Positions 45,938 through 57,171 of a DNA stretch of 64,000 nucleotides are shown here, piece after piece. Positions within the stretch are counted from its first letter, which is position 1, and each line of letters opens with the position of its first letter. The DNA comes from Anthostomella pinea (taxonomy: Eukaryota > Ascomycota > Sordariomycetes > Xylariales > Xylariaceae), in assembly GCA_963556695.1 (NCBI GenBank), contig CAUWAG010000007.1:1240001-1304000 (forward strand), read 5' to 3'. The notes beneath the pieces were generated by a model. It searched no databases. It was not told the origin of the DNA and was given only the letters and a program-made list of their open reading frames with translations. The position numbers were made by a program, and so were the translations under genes.

Positions 45938-47064
45938 CGACGATAGCGGTGATATCTTGACAGTGCCTCAGGTACGTCGATCCCGCACAGGCTCTTCGTG
46001 TGCTCCGTGTCTCTGGGCAGCAGAAGGACGAAAATCATGGCCACAATGAGAGTGAAAAGCCCGTCCACAATGAACAGCCACTGCCGCACCGCAAATTTAG
46101 TCCAAGTGCACTCACGCGGTATCCCAGCACACGCTGGGAAAGAAGAAAAGGGGGAAGGCTGCGGACTCACCTGCCAGCTTGCGAGGCCTCTAAAGCCCGC
46201 GAACGTGAAACCCCCGGCAGCGACCAGGGAGCCCACGCCAGCTGCGAGGTAGTTCCCAATGTAGAGAACCGTCATCCGCATCACCATCTCGGTTCTCGTG
46301 TAGAAGCCCGACATCATGATCATGCCGCCGGGTAAATAACCGGCCTCGAACAGCCCCAGCAAGAACCGCGTGGCAAAGAAACTCGCCCGGTCGCGGATGA
46401 AGGCCTAAAAGAGAGCAACGGACCCCCAAGCGAAACTCTGGCAGGTCAGAAGGATTTGCGGACTGACGCGCGAGAGCAACAAGTTGAAAGGGATTTCGAA
46501 GATCACGATGGCGGCTAATGGCGGCTAGCTGCAGCTGGTTGCCATCGTTGACATCGTTCTTCGCTATGCCCAGGTCCTCGGTGAAGGTCGAGGTGAGGGC
46601 GTTGCTGATGTTGCCCTTGTCCATCTGCAGCGCGAACAGCCCGAGTGTTAAACAGCGTGTATTGTGGTTGATCTGGTTGATAACGTGTATTCTGATGATT
46701 CTGATTAGAGTGTTGTATCTCTGTGAAAATCCTTCTGTGGGCTAGGTGGCCCTAAAAATGCCCTATTGGCCTTGTTGCTGCACTGCCACCTCCCTGAACG
46801 CCATGGTGGCTTGTGCACCATTCAACACCCAGGCACAGCAACGGCATGAGCACGAGGTCGAGCCTTTGAAAAATCATTAGCTTGGTGGGCAAAAACCCGC
46901 AACATCAACGACGAAACTACCCACTTCAGCTTTGCACGCCGCTCTTCGGACTCGGACCAGTCTTTCGTAACCGTGACCTCGGACCTCGATCCCATCTCGA
47001 CAACCGTGGGAATTCCGGCGGCGATATCCACCTCCGCTGCTGCGGTTCCGATGTGTTTTGCCAT
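45905..47064 (-). pseudogene. Dal5-like MFS transporter (ACS family), split by an LTR and 3'-truncated
   Basis: Starts at 47064 (MAKHIGTAAAEVDIAAGIPT). Intron 46864-46924 leads to KLDLVLMPLLCLG. Here a 182-bp LTR (46646-46827) interrupts the first membrane segment. The frame resumes with LFALQMDKGNISNALTSTF and LGLFEAGYLPGGMIMM (the ACS family signature region). An intron beginning GTGAGT after GLASWQ joins WLFIVDGLFTLIVAMIF. Homology ends at RDTEHTKSLCGI near 45960, so the second half is missing and an oxygenase fragment follows directly. A 10-base tandem duplication (AGCCGCCATT) near 46510 also shifts the frame. The family carries small organic anions such as allantoate or nicotinate. Confidence 0.75.
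46646..46827 (-). mobile_element. solo LTR (182 bp) inside the transporter gene
   Basis: On the minus strand it begins TGTTGAATGG and ends TGTTTAACA, TG...CA ends with 4-bp inverted termini. The flanking 5-mers on that strand are CTGGG and CTCGG, a one-mismatch target duplication. Removing the LTR and one 5-mer joins PLLCLG to LFALQ in frame. The first 78 bases match 5517-5595. Confidence 0.8.
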
Positions 47065-47274
47065 GTCGGTTAAAGCGGATGAAGAGACTTGAGCAGGATA
47101 TCTTGAATCGAATGCTCGCTTGCCAACTCATGCCAGCTCAACGAGTACTTAACGTCTTCCCAGTGGGTCGTCCTCCGGCATGCACCATCTTGGTGAAGAT
47201 GACGTGCTCTGAAGTGGAGCGTGCTGAGGAAGCGTGTATGCAGGTCGGCCGGGGCTGTTCCCTAACCGATGCTA

Positions 47275-49508
47275 CCATCCGACCCCCCGAACCGGCACAC
47301 CCCCCCGACCGGCACAGCCAAACCCCACAACCACCACCAAAAGTCCCCTTACTCACTTACACGGATTACAGCCCCTTTTGAGGGTATCTAAACGTTCTTT
47401 AGATGGTTAGATAGCCCTTTTCTTGGTGTTTAACGGAATATAGATTATTTAATTGCTGGGCCATCGGCATCGGCATTTAGCAGCCTCCGTGCCCCGCCCT
47501 TAAATACAAATTTGCTGTAGAATTCTCTCTGTGAGCCCCTGTCCCTCATGCACCACAGCATCCTGAAGCCAGCCACGATGCCTCCGCCCACGTATACAGA
47601 GGATGATGTGGTGGATGTCTACCTAGACGTCACAGATAATGGCATGTCCGTGAGAAAATCCAGCCAAAAATACGGCGTCCCGGCCAGCACGCTGTCAACA
47701 CGCATAAGGGGGAGAGGGACTAAAACAGAAGCTCACACCACCGAGCAGAGAATTTCTCCCGAGCAAGAAAGCAAGGTAACAGCCTGGATATTGCGCCAGG
47801 AGACTTTGGGGCTTGCCCCCTCTCATTCAAGCCGTCAGGGAAATTGTGGTAACCTCCTAAAAAGAAAGGGGATTTCGCACCACTTGGGAACCACTATATG
47901 GACAGCTTTAAACGACATAACCCTACCATTTAGACTAAAATCGGCAAACGAATAGAATCTGCTCGGTTTAAGGGGTTTACCCCTAAGTCTGTGAACTGGT
48001 TCTTTAATATCTTGGAGGACTATGGCTGGGTGAAGCCAGAAAATACGTACAATGTCGATAAGGGCGGCATCATGTCGGGTTTTGGTAACTCTTTCGAGCC
48101 CCTTACCCTCACAGTCAATTAACTACCCTTATAGGCATTGATTCCCTAGTTCTGGGAAGTTCTGAGACGAGGAAAGCTTTCCTAAAGAGCCCCCAGGGCC
48201 GCTCGTGGACATCTTTCATCAAGACCATTTCAGCTACCGGTAAAGTACTCAAACCAGGCTTGATTTTCAAGGGAAAAGATCTCCAAGTGCAGTGGTTCCT
48301 CGAGGAATTCCAGAAGATAGCCGACTGGTACTATATAACGTCGGAAAATGGCTGGACCAGTAACGATATCGCCTGTCAGTGGCTTGAGCACGTTTTCATA
48401 CCACAAGTGGATGAAATTCGTGGCCAGGAGCAGTGGGAACCAGTCCTTTTGATCCTAGATGGCCATGGTAACCATACCTCCGTACGTACACCAATTTTTA
48501 TTTATTTATTTATTGGTTGTTTGATTTATTCCGATTTAAACAATAACTGACTGTAGAACAGGACGAATTTATGATGTGGTGTTATTTTGTTAACATCTTG
48601 TTGTGCTTTTTCCCAGCACATACCAGCCACAGAATGCAACCACTGGATAACGGCCCTTATAACGCCTTAAGTCCTACTACCAGAGATTCCTCACCCAGGT
48701 AAATTCTCTGACTGATTCTTTCCCTGTTGACAAGATCAACTTTATCCGCTATTATAGCAAGGCAAGGGACATGGCATTTACGCCAAAAAATATCCGCTCG
48801 GGCTTCTGAGTGACAGGATGCTACCCAATTAGCCGCAAAAAATGTCTAGACTATCCAGAAATCCAAGAAAATAAGCGGAAGACCCCCAAGCCGGAAGAAC
48901 AGGAAGACTCAGAGCTGGAGGACCAACAGACCCCTACCACGAGCCGGCAAATCCGGGATTTCGGGAGGAACCGTTCTCCAGCCACTCGGCTGAAGTTCCG
49001 GAAGATCTCCCATGCCTTTGAGAACCAGGAGACGGAGCTGGCCATAAAAGACCAGAAGTTCAGGGCCCTGGAGGCTGAACTGGAGCGGTTACAGCCCAAG
49101 AAGAGGAAAAAGATACCAAATCCCAACAAAAAGTTCATAATAATGATAGAAATATTAGCCCAGGGTGGTGATCCATTAGTTCCGGTTGCTGTAGAGTCTT
49201 CTTTTTCTTCTTCAAAGTCAGAGGTTGTTGAAGACGAGGGTGAAAAGGACGAGGAGCTTGCGGACGCTGAGGAGGCTGTAGAAGCCCCTGTTGCAGAAGC
49301 CCAGATGACTAGATCCGGGCGGTCAATCCGGGCGCCGGCTAGATACGTCGATCGAGCAGCCAAAACACCACAGAATGATAATTTTGCTGACTTTTTTGAC
49401 CCTATACAGCCTCAAATGTGTGTAAGTGAGTAGGGGGGTCTTTTGGTGGTGGTGGCGGGGTTTGGCTGTGCCGGTAGTGGGGGTGTGCCGGTTCGGGGGG
49501 TCGGATGG
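47275..49508 (+). mobile_element. Fot1/pogo-like DNA transposon, copy 2 (2234 bp)
   Basis: Same ends, same 2234-bp length and the same internal lesions as copy 1 at 14153-16386, in the same orientation. TA target duplication at 47273-47274 and 49509-49510. The flanks of the two copies are unrelated, so they are separate insertions rather than one duplicated segment. It sits about 210 bases upstream of the transporter gene start at 47064. Confidence 0.92.
47578..49433 (+). pseudogene. Fot/pogo transposase, broken (copy 2)
   Basis: As copy 1: the psq domain from 47578, frame loss near 47827, NVDKGG in place of NVDE, LILDGHGNHTS, a 75-nt intron at 48482-48556, QPLDNGPY, and a clean C-terminal frame 48810-49433 with coiled-coil and acidic tail. 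It differs from copy 1 by a few substitutions (for example A-to-V, I-to-M and V-to-A within the first frame and M-to-I in GKRME). The frameshifts are identical. Confidence 0.85.
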
Positions 49509-49509
49509 T

Positions 49510-50050
49510 AGTACGCGTATTTGTGGTTTCTTGACCATTAAGACGAGGACTACGCGTCCTCTGTGAAGGATTTTGGTGATAGTTGGAACGTTGTGTTCAT
49601 GACAGGCCCTGCTAGAATATTGCAAGTTCAGGCGCAATGCCGGACACGGGCGGATTCCCTGAAGTAATCTAACTCGGAGATGTTCGTTCAGGCACATATA
49701 CGTTGCAACCGCGTTCAATTTCAGCGCTATCATCCGCACAGTGGCTGGTCATATGTGGTGAGCGAGGGCCGAGGTAATCATGTCTCAAAGTGCAGCTACC
49801 GCTCTCGTCACTAGTCCCAGGGTATCTATTACAGCTTATTCTAGACGTCTGCCACCCCTGAGCCTGGATCGTGGATTGGGAGTCCAAGCTATCAAGGCTG
49901 GTCCACGCGAGACTTCTGGCGGCAGATACTTAGGTATTCAACGAACGTTCGCGGAGGCCGCAGGCAAGCAGCAGAGATATGACTCCAAAAGCAAGAGCAA
50001 GGCCTTAGAGATCATGTCAGCAAAGGGGGTTGGCGAGAACATTGCATGGT
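49510..50050. other. no recognisable gene
   Basis: Between the Fot element and the 3' end of the MFS gene there is about 0.5 kb of normal-GC sequence with short frames only. It could include the last small exon of the MFS gene. Confidence 0.35.
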
Positions 50051-50059
50051 TGGCCAGCT

Positions 50060-51990
50060 TACCATTCGTGAAGAGCAGACTGTCGACGTAAGATTGGGTG
50101 ATGCTGAAACGTAGAGCCTCTGGGAGGCTCCATACATATGCAATGCTGGATAGGGCTCCCTTGATGATCTGTTTTCGTCAGACAACGATCCGCAATACAG
50201 ACGCTGGGTGGATAGAGGTATGGCGCTTACCTCGTCTTTCCTCGAATTTCCTTCCAGCGCCTGCTCCATCAGCCTGGTGACAGAGACTTCATGGACGGCA
50301 TTGAACATGTTCGCCGAGACAAGGACGCCTAAGCTCTGCGACAGAAACCATGATGTGCCAGCAATGGCCATCTCCTCGGGCTCCAGGCTGGCAGCAAGAT
50401 GCACAAAGGTTACCGACTGGGTGATCCCCATTCCCAAGCCACCGAGGGCGACATATAGCGCCTCTGCTAGTCCCGTATGCCCTCTCCATCGGACCAAAAC
50501 CAACGTATAACAACTACAGCCAAGGCAGGCGGCAACAATAGTCAAGGCTTTGTATCGACCCGTGGCCTTGACAATATATCCGCTCAAGAGCCCGCCAACC
50601 GTGTTACCCACGACTACAAACACAATGCAGGTACCTGCCGCGCTCACAGACATTCCGGTAGCCACCTGGAAGTATATTGGTATAGTATACAAAATCTGGC
50701 AGATTTTAGCATGTCTAGAAGCCACAGATTCTTGTGACAATGGTGCTTGCAATGAATTGTGCCCCGGTCTGAAAGGCGACTATCGCGTAGGGAATGGCGA
50801 CGTCTCTCTTGGCAAGGAGCTCCATCGGCAGGATCGGCTCCTCGGCTACGACTTTCTCAACGTAGTAGAAAGCGGCAGCAAGGACGAGGGCCAAGAGTGC
50901 GATTGGCAGGGTATAGTACCAAGCATACAACTTGCCTCCGCGATCGAGCGATACGAAGAGAGCTGCTAACATGCTGGGAAGCGTGATAACGCCCCAAAGG
51001 TCGACACGGGACGCCTTGGACCGCATGCTCTGCTCCCCTCCGGCACCCTCAGCACTGTCTTTTCCCGTGGATCCCGGTAGCTTCCAGAGAACAAGAGCGA
51101 CGGCGAGAGCAGCATAAGGACACTGCCCCAGAAAGCACCTATACGCATCAGTGATCAATCAGCCGTTAGATTGCCCTCGACCCGAGTACGCAAGAGATCC
51201 TCGGTGCAACACTTACCATCTCCACCCAATCGTGTCGACCAGCCAGCCTCCGATGGGACCTCCGCAAGACCGACCCAAGGTGGCTATCACGTTGACATAC
51301 GACCTCCAGGTGGCTATCTCGCGCACGGGCAAGATATCTGAACGCAGTCAGGCTTGCGAAGCGCTAAGCCGGACTTGGGACCTTACCAGCGATGATGACG
51401 GCAACCAATGCAATCATTCCAGCGCCACCGACACCACTTATTGCTTGTCCGAGCAGGACTTTCCAGTAGGCGTTGCCGATTCCACTGGCCACAGGTCAGG
51501 TCTACCACGACGACCCGTCTCTTGCCCGTGTATGACTTGCCAAAGAGCGCACCCCAGCGTGAAGACTGAGTAGGCGAAAACCAAGACAACCTTCCGTCCA
51601 AAGATGTCACTCAGCTTGCCATACTGTCATACCAGAGCCCCCGAATTAGCAAGAACGGGCCGCAGCGCGTGGATGACGTACCAATGCCTGTGTAGCGCAT
51701 TGCGCCAGGACGTAGGAGGTTATCAGCCACGACGCATCCGACAGCGCGTGGAAACTCGAGGCGATCTCCTTGCTGCTCGCGAGCACGATGGAGGAGTCGA
51801 CCTGGGCTATGAAGGCGCCTATTCCATGGTCAGTGAGCGTGTTTCGCGACCTCCACGCGTGTGTTGCTCACCGATGAGAAGCGTAGGCAGGGGGTTTGCT
51901 GGTGCCGAACTGTTGAGACTCAATGACAATATTGTATTTTGCTGGCTGAAGGTTCCGAACCACAAAGGCCTGGGCGTTCGTCAAGAAAGA
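50060..51990 (-). CDS. MFS transporter, DHA2-type (14 TM), multi-exon
   Basis: Reading the minus strand: PLPTLLIG joins across an intron (ends near 51812) to AFIAQVDSSIVLASSKEIAS, followed by SWLITSYVLAQCATQALYGK and SDIFGRK (the loop 2-3 motif). Then GVGGAGMIALVAVIIA, GGPIGGWLVDTIGWRW (motif C-like), LWGVITLPSMLAALFVSLDR, LYTIPIYFQVATGMS and GTSWFLSQSLGVLVSANMF. The last exon reads IIKGALSSIAYVWSLPEALR. About six introns. This is the 14-helix drug:proton antiporter family used for export of toxic compounds or vacuolar amino acid uptake. The start codon and final exon are not resolved, so boundaries are approximate. It is divergent from the sulfatase gene, with some 430 bases between. Confidence 0.7.
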
Positions 51991-53870
51991 GCCGTGATCG
52001 GGGCTTTGCCGCAAGCATACGCAAGCTGAGTCCAAGTAATAACATGATGCCTTGGTAGGGACCATACGTATGCACTATCCTTGCGCATTCCCACAACAAG
52101 GTATCCTCACCAGTGTGGACTATCCTGTGGTTGATGGGGCGAAACTCCACTTCTCCATTGCGTTATCATCAATCATGATGGTCTCATCGAACAAGTGGAC
52201 TAAGTCGGGGCAATAGGACTCGATATGCAGAGAAAGACATCAGTGATGTGAGTGATGAGAGAGAAGCAAAGCAGCTGAAGGAGAACCGGCAAATCTCGCA
52301 AACCTTGATAATTCTTGGATCTCGCGAATGTCAGCTGCGGTCTTCCTCCGAGCCAGCAACGCCAAGCAGTACCGCGGTCCCTCGCATCAAGGCTGCCGCT
52401 TCGGGTCCCTATTACGATGAGGGTAGCTCATGCCTTGGCGATACTGGCGGCATGTCTGGCCACACAGGCAAAACGACCCAACATCCTCTTCATCCTGACC
52501 GATGACCAGGACTGGCATATGGAAAGCGTTGAGCACATGCAATCACTAAAGGTGCGGTTGCTTTCGAACCTAGCATGCAGATGAATCTACCTGACCTTAG
52601 CTAATACATCGTCGCAGTCGGATATTGTCAATAAGGGGGCGTCTTTCGATAGGCATTTCTGCACGGTGGCCTTGTGTTGCCCATCCCGTGCTACCCTCTG
52701 CACGGGAAGAGCAGCTCACAACCACAATGTCACGAAGGTTAGCCCACCTCATGGGGGCTATCCCAAGGTTGTTGATAGAGGTATTAATGAGTGAGTGGTA
52801 TCTCCGTTAGCCAATGATCCTTCGATCATGTCCTGTTCCACGCGAGTCTTGGCTCTGTCAGCGTGCATCTATACGCTCGGATACGCAAGCTGAACGACCC
52901 ATGAGGGCTGAAACCTGATCACTGACCGAACTTGACAGCGACTATCTGCCCATCTGGATGCAGGAGGCAGGCTACAACACGTATTACTCCGGCAAGCTGT
53001 GGAACTTCCACAACGTGAACAACTACAACTCGCCGTACGTAAAAGGGTACAACTCCTCTGACTTCCTCCTCGATCCATACACCTATCGCTACTGGGACTC
53101 CAAGATGACGCATAACGACGAAGCACGGGTCAGCTACGCGGGGAAGTACTCCACGGATGCGGTGGCTGACAAGGCCTACGCACTGCTGGATGAGGCGTTG
53201 TCGCACGAGGAGCCGTGGTTTCTGACCGTCAGCCCCATCGCGCCGCACTCAAACTGGGTCTTCGACGAGAAGACCAACACCTCGTATCTCAGCATGCCGC
53301 AGAGCGCCTACCGCCACGAGCACCTCTTCAACGACTACCAGATCCCCCGTGGCAAGAGCTTCAACTCGGCTATAGAGGGCGGCGCCAGCTGGTGGGTCAG
53401 CTGCCAGTGTTGAACGCATCCGTCATCGCTTATAACGACAACTACCAGCGTCAGAGGCTGCGTGCTCTGCAGGCGGTAGACGAGATGGTCCACGAACTCG
53501 TCGAGAAGCTGGCGGATGATGGAGAGCTGGACAACACTTATAGTTTCTACACGACTGATAACGGCTACACATCAGCCAGCACAGCATGCAACCGGGTAAG
53601 GAATGCGGCTACGGTATGTGGTATCAGACTCCAGGATAGCAGAGACGGCATACTCACATGATGGTCAGACACCGATATCCACGTCCCGTTATTCGTCCGC
53701 GGGCCCGGCGTTGCCGCGGGTGCGCAGTTCGACTCGGTGACAACGCACACCGACATCGCGCCCACGCTCCTCAGAATTGCCAACGCAGACAAGCAGCTGG
53801 ACGGCGAGGTCCTGCCCCTCAGCGCGCATCACGCCTACGACTTCCGGACCGAGCACGCGGCGATAGAGTA

Positions 53871-56295
53871 ACGGCGGGGGCATAGATGTGGGACAGCCCT
53901 AGATATGGGACGGTTTTCACACCAAAAGACCACACTTGCACCCACACGTAACTCCATCTGGATTGAGGCTCTAGATAATATAAAAACAGCAAAAGAATCG
54001 CCTTTTCTTGGAGTTTTTAGCAATATTAATTTTCGTCGCAGTACCGTGTAGGCTGGCGGATTGCACGGCGCGAAGATCGAACCACAATGGGCTCCTCATC
54101 CTCCTCATCCTCGCTTTCGTCCCCTTCATCAACAATAACCCCTTCATCCTCAACACCCTCTAAGGGCTCAAATTCTTCTGAATCTGATGATTCAGGCGAG
54201 AGAGAGTCATCAGAGAATGGTCTTTCTGATTCATTCGTGTGCAGGTTCTGTAATTCGGCCACAATTCGTCGTCTTTCGGCCCGCTGCTCGATCAAGACTC
54301 GCGCAGCCTCTGTTTGCTCGATCTGCTCCTGAATAACGTCCCCAACTCTCCATAGACGTTGATTAGGCTCTTCTTGAGGTGCCTTACGGCGCTTTTTTGG
54401 CTGTAGACGCTCCATTTTGGCGTCTTTTGCCTCTAGCAGCTCCTTTACGAGGGCTAGCTCAACCACCATCTCATGGTACGACTTTGCAACCGAGCGTACT
54501 GCTGCTCGTTGCTCAGGGGTCTCAGCAACTGGTGATAGCATCAGGGCTATGTCCTGCCCTGATTTAGGGGTTTCTAGGGCCTCGTGGGTGGTCTCGGGGT
54601 CCATTATAGCAGCTGCTACTGCTTGGATCTCCGCCGCCTTCACCACATGCTCGTTCGTCAATGTTTTTCGTCGATTTACAGGCCAAAGCCCAGCAGTACG
54701 CCACCCCAAACGCACGATAGCCGGCGTAGCTTCATCGCGAGCTTTCGCTAGGCAACTAAGGAACTTAATCTTGCCAATAGTGGCCGAATCGTTAAGCTGG
54801 CCAAGCTGATTGATCAAGCGGCGGTAGGCGGCTTTAATAACAGAGAATACTGTCAAATCCAGCGGCTGGAAGATATGAGACTATCCTTATTAACAAAATA
54901 ACTACTGACTGATCATCTAACTTACCGTATGAGCTGGAAAAAAGCACATATATACGTTGTTAATGTAATAAAGATATATAAACTTATCCGAGCAGTGGCT
55001 GCCATGACCATCTAATATTAGGAGACAAGAATCAACAGGATCTTCAGGAGCTGTATCAGGGAGATATATCTGAGGCTTATTAGCACGTAATTAACGAGTA
55101 GTACTCGTTATTTACGCGCCTTTTCAAGCCACTTCAACGCGATCTCGTTTGAGGACCAGCCGTTAATGGAGTACGTCACTATCTACTCTGCCATTGCGGA
55201 ATGCTCAATAATGAGCTATTCTTTAAATCACTGAGTCTGTATCGACTTCGCCTTAAAAATAACGAGCGGCTAGAGCTTCTTTTCAGTGATAGTGATCGAT
55301 TTGACCACTGTAGTCCACGTGCGGTTGTCGTTAGACTTGACATTGGCCCCTTTTGAGCCAGAACTACCTATTATAAGGCCATTAGACCTATTATCGGCCC
55401 GGTCAGCCGTCCGAAAAGCACTTGGATTGGGCGCTTATGTACTGCCAGCCCTGTATAATGCCGTACTTATCGACATTTGCCCGGTTCGCGGGTTTGATGA
55501 AGGCGAACTCCTTATAGAGATCATAGAAGCCATTGATGTTCTCGGGCGTGGCGGCGTTGATACGCTTGTAGTCCAGCTTTCTGCCTATCTTGGTCTTTAT
55601 CTCTGGGTGCCTGCGGATGAAATTTTGCATGTATTTGCCCCCTAAATGATCTGCCCTGCCCTCAGACTATAGGATCTTCCGGATGATGTACCTCACATTG
55701 CCGTGAGTTGGCACGTGGCCAGCCTTCTCTTGATAGAGGATCCATGATATAACCCGAGTTTCTTGCACAGGGCTTAACTTTTGGCTCCTAAGAGCCCCCT
55801 CACGGCTAGTCAGCATTGGGTGCATCGTGGTGCCGTCTACCTTCGGCGCGAGAGTTGATTTCGGTACACCCCAGCGCTGATGCGCCTTGCGGAGGGATAT
55901 GCTATCGTTCACAGCGGCAATTGCCTCTGCGAGGTCTTCTGGAGTGTACGAAGGAGGCATTTCAACGTACTGAAGCCTATGATGCTGACAAAAAAAAAAG
56001 AAAAAAAGAACAACAGAACTTCTGCTACAGTGAAGGGGATAGGGGGCACGGGTCCCATTACCCCTCAGATTAGGGCCAGGAGTGCTAACTTCTGACCCCC
56101 ACAGCGGCCCATCCCGCAGTGGTAAACCTGATAAAACCAGCACTGCTGAAAACAACAAGAAAAGACGATTTCAATGCAGTATTTACGATATCTAGGGCTT
56201 CATTGCCGGTAGAGATATATGTAAGTGAACATTGTGATGTTGGGTGTGAAAACTGTCCCACATCTAGGGCTGTCCCACATCTATACCCCCGCCGT
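53871..56295 (-). mobile_element. pogo-like DNA transposon (2425 bp) inside the sulfatase gene
   Basis: The left end ACGGCGGGGGCATAGATGTG matches the reverse complement of the right end (ACGGCGGGGGTATAGATGTG). The inverted repeats are about 55 bases with few mismatches. TA duplications lie at 53869-53870 and 56296-56297. With one TA removed the sulfatase exon reads on as IEYWGF, so the insertion point is exact. The transposase is on the minus strand. Confidence 0.9.
54026..56110 (-). pseudogene. pogo-like transposase, broken
   Basis: On the minus strand: MPPSYTPEDLAEAIAAVNDS (psq domain, about 55960), PVQETRVISWILYQEKAGHV, then after a break IRRHPEIKTKIGRKLDYKRI and RANVDKYGIIQGW, where NVDE is expected. 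The middle, with the second Asp, is AT-rich and unreadable (about 54880-55400). The C-terminal frame (54856-54026) is intact: INQLGQLNDSATIGKIKFLS, GWRTAGLWPVN, a coiled-coil, and an acidic tail. It belongs to a different subfamily from the Fot-like pair. Confidence 0.8.
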
Positions 56296-57171
56296 TATTG
56301 GGGCTTCGTAAGTACCTAGGTCCGCCAAGCGCATCGGTCGATGTGCGAGATTGACCGTCACAATAGGGCGTTCCCGAAGGCTACTATGGATTTAGGGCAG
56401 ACTAGAATTTCGAGGCGGGAATCCACTTCGGCCTCTACCCCAACAATACCTACAAGGGGCTGCGGCTCGCCGGCGACGGCTTCAGCGTCTACTACTCGGT
56501 CTGGTGCACGGGAGAACGCGAGCTATTCGACCTCCGGGTGAGAAACATCAACACCACGTTCCCCCACTTGGGCCCGCGCTGAGACGCCATTGCTAACAAT
56601 TGTCCCCAGGCCGACCCCGAGCAGACGCTGAACCTCCTGTCGGAAGCAGGTGCCCATGCAGCATCCCGCTTCGCCGTGTCCGGCAGGCCCATCAGCGACG
56701 TCGTGCCCCGCCTGGACGCCCTCATGATGGTGCTCAAGGACTGCAAGGACCGGACGTGCATGCGGCCGTGGGGGGGTGCTGCACCCCGCGGGCGGCGTCG
56801 CATCGCTGCACGAGGCCCTGGGCCCCCGTCTACGACGCGTTCTACCAGGGTCAGCCGAAGATGAGCTTCGAGTGTTGCGAGACGGCGTTCATCAAGGAGA
56901 GGGAGAGCAACGAGAAGGTGCGGCCATATGCCGGGCGGGATGGGATACATGGGGGGTTGGATGACTACCATGGTAATAAATGGATACTAGCTGTCTAGGC
57001 CCACAGGGCCTCCTTCAGCCTTGAAGATAGACACCTAGTTGAAGTGCTCGTTGCCCGCCTCGGCAGATGCATGAGGTTGGCGTTGGAAAACGTGCTCGAT
57101 TTGTGGAACCGCGGCACCCAAACTCAAAGCATGGAGCTCAGCAGCTGAATATCATCGTAAATGAGACATCA

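Larger units (their letters stand above)
52417..56998 (+). pseudogene. arylsulfatase, interrupted by a pogo element and frameshifts
   Basis: Exon 1 (52417-52551) gives a signal peptide and RPNILFILTDDQDWHMESVE (metal-binding Asp pair). Exon 2 (52619-52790) has the sulfatase motif CCPSRATLCTGR, whose Cys becomes formylglycine. Intron 52791-52938 leads to DYLPIWMQEAGYNTYYSGKL and SNDF-like core, then IAPHSNW. Single-base losses near 53390 and 53565 shift the frame. After DIHVPLFVRGPG the exon ends at HAAIE, where a 2425-bp transposon (53871-56295) sits. Beyond it come the C-terminal IHFGLYPNNTYKGLR and VYDAFYQGQPKM to 56998, with two further homopolymer shifts near 56770 and 56825. Family enzymes cleave sulfate esters, often for sulfur scavenging. 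Confidence 0.82.
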
